Below, piece by piece: positions 57,401 to 64,000 of a stretch of 64,000 bases of DNA (position 1 is the first letter of the stretch; the number at the start of each line of letters is the position of its first letter). The stretch is taken from NCBI GenBank assembly GCA_013368325.1, contig JAACJK010000233.1, forward strand, positions 62,001-126,000, given 5' to 3'. This DNA is from Ephemerocybe angulata. Its lineage: Eukaryota; Basidiomycota; Agaricomycetes; Agaricales; Psathyrellaceae. Position numbers and translations under genes: made by a program. Below the pieces are notes generated by a model, which was not told the DNA's origin, did no database searches, and saw nothing but the letters and a program-made list of their open reading frames with translations.

Positions 57401-58154
57401 TTCCAATCTGTAATTAAAAAAGCCGGCGTCAGGTGCTTCACCTCGGGGCTCTAAGATTACTATCGCTGTCCTACAGGTGACGACAGTCCCATAGGTGACC
57501 TGACCACATCCCTGTACGATTCGTAATGACTGTGCCTTACGTGCTTCTGCCATCTTTGGGAAGCCTGCATTGAGAACCGCCGAGCCCACCGTACTGTGCC
57601 AAAGAAGGCAACGCCCCCTCCTGCTATACAACTCACCAATCACCAGGAAAGAGAGAGTAGAAGCCTGATGCAATGAAAGGGGTTCAATCTGCGTCGAAAC
57701 CATGAGAAAATAAATTCATACCCGACTATGAAAAGTAGAAACAGTGTACGTCGGCGGGACGAATGAGAACTCTGCAGGGAAAGGACACCCCGATTGGTTC
57801 TCAGTTACGGTAAGTAGTCATGCAGGGCCGGGTTTCCGTGGAACTACGCCCTCAGTTGCCGTCTTTCGTAGTATGTCTCTGCATCAATTTGGTCAGCCTC
57901 TACATGGCGAACACGAAGTCTCTTTGGCAATTAACGTCAGATGTCGGGGATTGAGCGCTCTATCTCAGCTTGATAAAAACGAACGGGTGCTTGGGGGACT
58001 GTGGTGTACCCACTTGGCCGATAGATCTGAACCAATGAGAAATGGTCATACATATGCTCTGGCCAGCGTGGCGGGGTCTCGTATCCATAGATAAAGGAAA
58101 GGCGTGAGGGCTAACAGACCCAGAGATGGACTTCTTCGTGAGACATACCTTACC
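57401..58154. other. Intergenic, no supported gene
   Basis: Short frames on both strands without splice or family support. Confidence 0.35.
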
Positions 58155-58443
58155 ACAGGACCCGGGGCAGCATATTTCTCCCCGAAAAATGATGGAATTA
58201 TGCTGGAACTATGTCCTTTAATTCCGCCGTTATCCCAGAAACTTATGGCGGAATTATGTCAAGACACCAGGGCGGAAATATGCATTCCCCCCAGCCAAAT
58301 TTTGGACAAAGGGCGGAATTATGCCACATCTTCCTTTGTATAGTTCCACATTAATTCTGCGCGGATTACAAAGGAATTAAATGGCATAGTTCCACCCTAA
58401 TTGTGTCATAATATACAGGGAAATATGGTGCTGCTGGCCCTGT
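58155..58443. mobile_element. 289-bp MITE-like element
   Basis: The left text ACAGGACCCGGGGCAGCATA...TTTCTCCCC and the inverted right text ACAGGGCCAGCAGCACCATA...TTTCCC are similar. Further inward both have GGAACTATG(T/C)C, then TTTAATTCC. The interior repeats GCGGAATTATG three times. Total TIR length is about 70 nt. No certain target duplication is visible. Confidence 0.65.
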
Positions 58444-58721
58444 GTACGCAATGGGCTTGATAGGCGAAACCTGGAATATATTGTTATATGTCAAAGGATT
58501 TGATTACAGTCGTTTGGAGGGCGAAATCCGTCGCGGACTCCCATGAACTGACCACATAATCCTCCTCCATCAGACACCGTATCGTCATGGAGGGAAGGGA
58601 GAGACGGGCACTTTACGATTTACGACACGTTCCGAGTTTATATCTATTACCCCGTTCCAGTTAATTATCAAGGCGAGTTACCCTCCCCCTTTCCTCTTCA
58701 CTGATCCGTGCAGTGATAGTC

Positions 58722-60161
58722 ATGGCGCTCCCTGGCAATGACGGGTCCATACAGGAGCAGATATACACGCTGGTCGGGTTTTGGCTGAACGTGAGTTAAC
58801 ATCACAATTATATAGATAGATACTTACATGTGTTATAGGCCATGGTCTACGGTGCGGCTTATAGAAGGAGCATGAGCATCTTTCAGGATATCTGACTCGG
58901 CCTCAGGCATATATCTCGTACTATTCATCGCCGCAATATCTGTCTCGCTCAAAAGCAAACGGCAAGGATGGGCATTCTCCAATGTATGTGGTCACTTTCG
59001 TCCAAGCTGACTCGAGGTCACTGACACCAGTATCGATCGTAGGTTCTATTCTGGTCCATGATATACATGTTTATTTTGATTACGGTTTACGCCTGTAAGT
59101 TATACTCGAAGACTATCGATCGGTTCACCTACTCATGAAGGAGACAGTCATCAACATGTATCGAGGGATCCAGGCTTATGCCCGGGTTATTACAACGCCT
59201 CCTGTCGCATACTACCATGACATCTCGCAATGGGACAATTACATGTTTGGACTTATCGTGAACTTATTGACGTGGCACGCAGATTTCTTGGTGGTACGTT
59301 GGTATATTTCTCGCACCCCGCTTCGAAGCTAAGTTTCGATCTTACAGATCTATCGCTGCTTCATTATCTGGGGGCGTAATGTATGGGTAATAACCGTTCC
59401 AATCATGATATTTATCATAAGTCTTGGTGCGTTCTCATTCAGCTCCACTCGTACCTCCAACGCTCAGCGACTAACCACGAGCGATGGCAGTAATCAACAC
59501 CATGTTCCTTACCTGGGCTGCAAATCCAAACGCCATACCAGCAAAAGCAGCCCTCACCATCCTAGATATGATCTACCCAATCAACCTCGCGCAGAATATC
59601 CTCACGACGGGTCTGATTGCGTACAGAATCTACAGTCAACATCGACGAAGTCAAAACGCAGGCGTTTTCCGAAACTCTCGGGGACGTATCAACCTCCTCA
59701 CCATTCTCCGAATCGTGATCGAGAGCGCGGCAATCTTTACTGTGCAACAATTCATTCTCTTGATATTGCTCCTTGTCAAGTCCCCAGGCCAGGTCATATT
59801 CCATGGGACGACGGTACCCAGTATCGGTAAGCCGAGCAACACTTACTATGTATCCGGACTGACCTCCGTGACAGGAATTGTCTTCGTGTTGATGGCGCTA
59901 CGGACTCACTTTGCCAAATCGGCGAGTGAGCTTGATACCAAGTCAGGCAGGCCTTATACGTCCTACATGACTCGGGCGTCTGGCCATCATGGACCGACGG
60001 GTAGCATCGCTGTGGTTACCACAACCACTCGCACAATTGATGGCGATGTCGTTCCGATGCACAACCTTGAAGGGAGTAAAGCGAGAGACGTCGAGAGTAA
60101 TGCAAAGGGACCGACCGATAGTTATGAGATTTTCGAGTCTGCGAAGAGAGGAATGGTATGA
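58722..60161 (+). CDS. Multi-pass membrane protein, paralogue A
   Basis: The start is MALPGNDGSIQEQIYTLVGF (58722-58790, GTGAGT donor). Later exons encode AMVYG, then IYLVLFIAAISVSLKSKRQG, VLFWSMIYMFILITVYA, a segment starting FINMYRGIQAYARVITTPPV with NLLTWHADFLV, and IYRCFIIWGRNVWVITVPIM. A long exon from VINTMFLTWAANPNAIPAKA contains RIYSQHRRSQNAGVF and ends SIG, and a last exon IVFVLMALRTHFAKSASELD ends at 60161. Introns keep frame throughout. About seven hydrophobic helices with a cytoplasmic Ser/Thr-rich tail are visible. This is a common agaricomycete family of unknown function. The next gene is a tandem copy. Confidence 0.75.
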
Positions 60162-61405
60162 TATCTGTACATAGCTGGGACATTTAGTTGTTTGTATTGG
60201 TATGTCTCGCTCCTCTGTATTTGTGTAATGGACATATGTCACGACTATGTATTCATATCTACGCGTTCCACCACATGTGAAGTCCTCGGAGAGATCGAAA
60301 ATCCCGACACCCTGGCTTTGAAATTGCGGGGCGGCATAATGCATAATAGGAAGACCAATAGCTGGTCCGAATGACCCGGCATCACATACCCTTAACTTTT
60401 CTTCGCATTAAACACGTCACCGAGGAGGAGCTCTCAGCAACGCCGCGTTCGAGTCGATGGTGGGCACACAACCTCATCAACTACTCCAAGGGGACCAAAT
60501 GACCGCTGGCAGTCGATGACACACAATGTTTGCAACTGGGCACTCTAATTAGAGTGTTTTGAAGTTTGCAGTTTTGGCTCTAATTAGAGCGACTCTAACT
60601 TAGAGCAAACTGAGGAAAGCTTACCTAAAATAACCCTAAATAGGAAGGTGAACACGCGCCAAGGCGCGAACCCTAAAGGCGCGCCTCGAGAGGCACTAGA
60701 GAAATTGACATCCTGTATCCCTAACATTAACCGGCCCTAACCCAAACCCTATCCCGCTTCGCGGGTGCGGGCTCTGCCCGCGGAAACCCTAAACGAACCC
60801 TAACGAACCCTAACAGAGCCATAACTCAAGGCGGCATCCCATTATAGTATTGTTTTTAATTTGAGGCCATTCTATGTAGTCCTCAGAGTGAGCTGCAAAA
60901 AGATGAGGTTAATTGATTAAGATCTAGGGATGGATGCGCGAGGATGAAAATTTCAAGTCCCAAAGCAGTCGCGCGAAATGGAGATAACGTTCCGTATATA
61001 GGTAGGGGCCGTGGTGCGTCGATTATGCACAGTGAGAGAGCACTGCTCTAACTTAGAGTCGCTCTAATTAGAGCCCAAACTGCAAACTTCGAAATGCTCT
61101 AATTAGAGCGCTCAGTTGCAAACATTGCGCGTTGTCTGGTGCCGCTGGGACGTAGCATACTGCCGGCAGAGCTCCCAGCTACTCACCGGCCTCACGTGGT
61201 AGCCCCTCCTTCAGTCTCCCTTAATCAGTCACATCCCCACAGACGCCCACTGAAAGTGCATACAGATTAGATAATGGGCGCGCGTTAGGCCTCGCCTATC
61301 TGGTATCGGGCGCTCCGTCTGAGACCAAACATAGTGATATGCACGAGACTACATAATGGCAGCTCGAGGGGTGGGCATCCGATATCCCCGTTCACTCTTT
61401 TCCCT
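60162..61405. other. Intergenic region holding a 604-bp inverted-repeat element
   Basis: Separates the two membrane-protein paralogues. Besides the element at 60524-61127 I see nothing. Confidence 0.45.
60524..61127. mobile_element. 604-bp non-autonomous inverted-repeat element with telomere-like core
   Basis: CAATGTTTGCAACTG (60524) and inverted CAGTTGCAAACATTG (to 61127) start TIRs of about 85-90 nt. These TIRs hold three palindromes of the CTCTAATTAGAG type, plus AAGTTTGCAGTTT and GCGACTCTAACTTAGAGCA. Inside, 60670-60830 carries several CCCTAA/CCTAAC units (CGAACCCTAACGAACCCTAA). No protein is encoded. Confidence 0.8.
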
Positions 61406-62865
61406 ATGAATGCACTTCCAGGAAACGATGGATCAGTGGAGGAGTTGATATGTACGCTGGTTGGGCTTTGGCTTGAGGTGCGCTTGGAATCTAGGGGCGA
61501 TGCCAGTACTCAATCTGCTTTTCGGTATCAAAAGTCCCTTCTTTATGGTAAGTAACAGAGTCCTGATCTTCGTATAGGAACAGACCGCTTACCGAGAATC
61601 TAGGGGTGTACTTGATTCTGTTCATCTCCGCCATATCAATCTCTCTCAGAAATCGAAGGGAGGGCCTCACATTTTCTACAGTTGGTTCATCATTCGACTT
61701 CGAACGTTACATTGAGAGCTAATTCGGTCACAGGTCCTATTTCTGTCTATGATATCCATGTTCATCATGATTACTGTCTACACAGGTAAGCCAAGAAAAG
61801 CCGTTCTTTTGAGATTGTGTTTAGTGATATTGGAATTAAGCTATAAATTTATATCGAGGGATTCAAGGCTACGCACTCATTGCGGTTCCCCCAACACCGG
61901 TCAGCTACTACCATGACCTATCAAGATGGGATAACTTTGCATTCGGAGTTATCGTGAACCTCCTGACATGGCATGCGGACGCGCTTGTAGTAAGACTTCG
62001 GACCTTTCACCTATTCTCATACCTCAACGCGCGCTTTAATGTAGATATATCGATGCTTCGTCATATGGGGGGATAGTTATCTTACCATCCTCCTTCCAAC
62101 TCTCCTATTGTCTCTCAGCTTCGGTGCGTGCTTCATGTCTCAGTGTCCACCGCAATTTGTGAATGAAGCCATTCCGACCAATTTCCAAACATTACAGGGA
62201 TAGGCGCAACTTTTCTTGCATGGTCAAAGAATGCCGCTGCTGTTCCTTTTCATGTGATCAGAATCATTCTGAAGATGATATATCCTCTCAACCTAGCTCA
62301 GAGCATCCTCACCACAGGCCTCATTTCGTACAAAATATACGCTCAACACCGACTATCCCGCGCGACTGGGATGTTCCGGGGCCCCATGAACGGCATCAGC
62401 TTGCTCACAGTGGTCCGAATTGTGATCGAAAGTGCCCTGATATACACTGCTCAGCAGTTCGTATTGCTCGTACTTCTCTTGTTAAACTCTCCGGGTCAAA
62501 CGGTACTCCACTCTACGACAGTGCCGAGCATTGGTGAGTTTAACGCAGGCTTACTGATTCTGGGAATAGAGAATAAAGTAGGATTTATTTTTCATACAGG
62601 GATTGTATTTACTCTCATGGCCATCCGGACCCATTTCGCACGCTCGGGAAGTGAGGTCGAGAGGACGAAGCAGCATCCTCAAGGCTCGACGAGAATCATC
62701 CGGCCTCAAACCGGGGACTTCACTTCCATCCCCTCCCCTACGTTTGCTGGGGGCGATACTCCGATGGACAATCTTAGTGAAGTGGACCACAGGGCGGGGG
62801 CGTCAAGAAGGAACTCCGAGAGTAGTTATATCGTATTTTCCAAGCCCGAGAATGGAGGGGATTGA
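61406..62865 (+). CDS. Multi-pass membrane protein, paralogue B
   Basis: It starts MNALPGNDGSVEELICTLVG (61406) and reads on through SAFRYQKSLLYG. Later exons give VYLILFISAISISLRNRREG, VLFLSMISMFIMITVYT, then YRGIQGYALIAVPPTPVSYY with NLLTWHADALV. They continue with IYRCFVIWG-like text (about 62043), IRIILKMIYPLNLAQSILTT, KIYAQHRLSRATGMF and a final exon IVFTLMAIRTHFARSGSEVE to the TGA at 62865. Exon order and positions match paralogue A one by one. No frame break was found in the parts read, but the small middle exons were set by eye. Same family, unknown function. Confidence 0.7.
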
Positions 62866-63600
62866 GTGAGCTGGGCCTACTCGCGTAGCGTCTCCCCATT
62901 TTCTAAGGAATGATGCAGTGTCGTTCTTTACTGGAATTTTTAATGTGTAGGATTGACTACGTCTTATGACAGTGCTCATGTGTGAGACTAGGACATGGTA
63001 ATTCGTCATGTACGACTGCGGTGAAGGATAATAGGACTCTGTTATGATAATACAGCATCATCGCTCCCTTTACGTTTCAGTTGAAACATAAGACACCGCC
63101 GTCTCATTCTCTGAGTTCACTTAAGTTACACTGATAAGGATCGTTCTGTTATATACAGGGTCTCCCCCGGGTATGGCGCACGTTTCAACCATACCGTGTA
63201 GCGGGCGATTGTGATGTCATCCGAGCTGTGGGGATATCCAATTGAAGCTCTGTCGCGTGGTGATCAACGTAAAGCAATGTTCCCCACGCCCTCGGGACTT
63301 TGGGACTCGAAGGACCCAAAGCTAAAACTGTAAACACCATTTCTATTTCCCCAAACACACAATACTCGCTACCGTCTTAGCCTCTAATCCTGCTACTACA
63401 ATCAGCCTCAATTTCACAACCAAAATCGTTGTATTTCATATAGAATTTTATAACCTTTAAACTGTAGCAATTAATTCAGTCCACGCTGCTCACGACCGTA
63501 TCCCGCAGTCCAAGAGGTACCCCGCAGCATGAACTCTCGAATCCGCGCATCGAAATCAAAATCGACAGGGACTTGCAAGACTATCCCCAAGGCTCCCCGC
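62866..63600. other. Convergent intergenic spacer
   Basis: 0.7 kb between the convergent membrane-protein gene and the last gene. No feature is seen. Confidence 0.4.
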
Positions 63601-64000
63601 TTACGGGCAGCTCACGCTGTTGACCAACCAGCTCGAGACGCCGACCTGGCCAGCCCCGGCGAACGTCTGGCCTGCCCAGGCTTGCATGATCGCGCGGGTC
63701 TGCGCAGCGGTGATCGCGGTACCACCAGTCGTCTTTTGGACGGTGTACCTCCCAGCGCTAGGGCCCGTGAACGAGGTGGATCCAGTCTACAGAGGCGTTA
63801 GATTATATTATAATAGGCAGAATGGGAAGGGCGCGACTCGGAGGATGCTTACGACGATCGAGTTGCCGGGGGGGAGGTCGGCGGAGAACTCCCTGTTGAA
63901 CACTGTTGGTGGGCGGGTTGTCAGTCAGGTTACATCGGGGATGGAGAAAGAGATGAGATGCGATGATGGACGTACCGAGGATGAACTCCTCGGAGAGGGA
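63601..64000 (-). CDS. Unrecognised protein, 3' part (runs off window)
   Basis: The minus-strand end of a gene with stop at 63601-63603. The last exon (63601-63786) encodes TGSTSFTGPSAGRYTVQKTT, then TRAIMQAWAGQTFAGAGQVG and ends VNSVSCP. A 66-nt intron (63787-63852, GTAAGC...TGTAG) joins it in phase 0 to an exon encoding VFNREFSADLPPGNSIV. Another intron with a GTACGT donor and CCAACAG acceptor joins that to SLSEEFIL at the window edge. The style (Gly/Ser/Thr-rich, one terminal Cys) suggests a small secreted or coat protein, but I do not recognise it. Confidence 0.6.

Noticed and set aside
57242..57703. Minus-strand 153-codon frame overlapping the small basic ORF
   Set aside because: No domain, no convincing splice pattern and antisense overlap. 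Neither strand can be preferred strongly, so only the plus-strand ORF is listed, with low confidence.

Overview
The window is nuclear DNA of a basidiomycete fungus, most likely an agaricomycete. Genes are intron-dense, with mostly 48-65 nt GT-AG introns. The protein families are typical of that group: KDZ transposases with cysteine clusters, Plavaka/CACTA-type transposases, DUF6533-type membrane proteins, F-box proteins with an LPxEL-type start, and AMP-like TPR remnants. One tRNA-Glu(CTC) with a 10-nt intron is present. All calls come from reading the sequence by eye; no search was run, and splice sites were chosen by frame and consensus.

Layout. 0-10 kb: the 5' part of an unrecognised minus-strand gene, a 912-aa agaricomycete orphan-family gene with a Gly-Gly-Met repeat, a stand-alone Copia gag-protease ORF with a substituted protease active site, a truncated plasma-membrane H+-ATPase fragment, and an F-box gene. 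10.17-28.05 kb: one very large DNA transposon of the KDZ (Kyakuja-Dileera-Zisupton) class. Its multi-kilobase terminal inverted repeats are built of short palindromic GGAAGG/CCTTCC units. They enclose an apparently intact 955-aa transposase, three accessory ORFs and an F-box-like cargo gene. 28-33 kb: a repeat family member (R1) carrying a 1.57-kb inverted-repeat element. A second, uninterrupted copy of R1 (R2, 48.9-51.9 kb) acts as the empty site.

34-38 kb: a second KDZ-related gene (cysteine cluster plus transposase-like C-terminus), convergent with a zinc-finger (GRF-like plus Cys-cluster) gene. 40-42 kb: a DUF6533-like membrane protein. 42.8-48.7 kb: a CACTA/Plavaka-type transposon with a transposase and a companion ORF, and candidate terminal inverted repeats just outside them. 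48.9-52.2 kb: repeat R2 with internal tandem repeats, then an orphan last exon of a short-chain dehydrogenase. 52.8-54.1 kb: a full SDR gene that keeps its catalytic YxxxK but has lost the glycine-rich cofactor motif. 54.5-57.4 kb: a secreted-type gene, a broken TPR gene, the tRNA and a small orphan ORF. 58-63 kb: two MITE-like elements and a tandem pair of multi-pass membrane protein paralogues. 63.6-64 kb: the 3' end of an unrecognised minus-strand gene.

The main message is a transposon-rich, rearranged region. The most notable object is the 17.9-kb KDZ element with asymmetric satellite-like termini and gene cargo.
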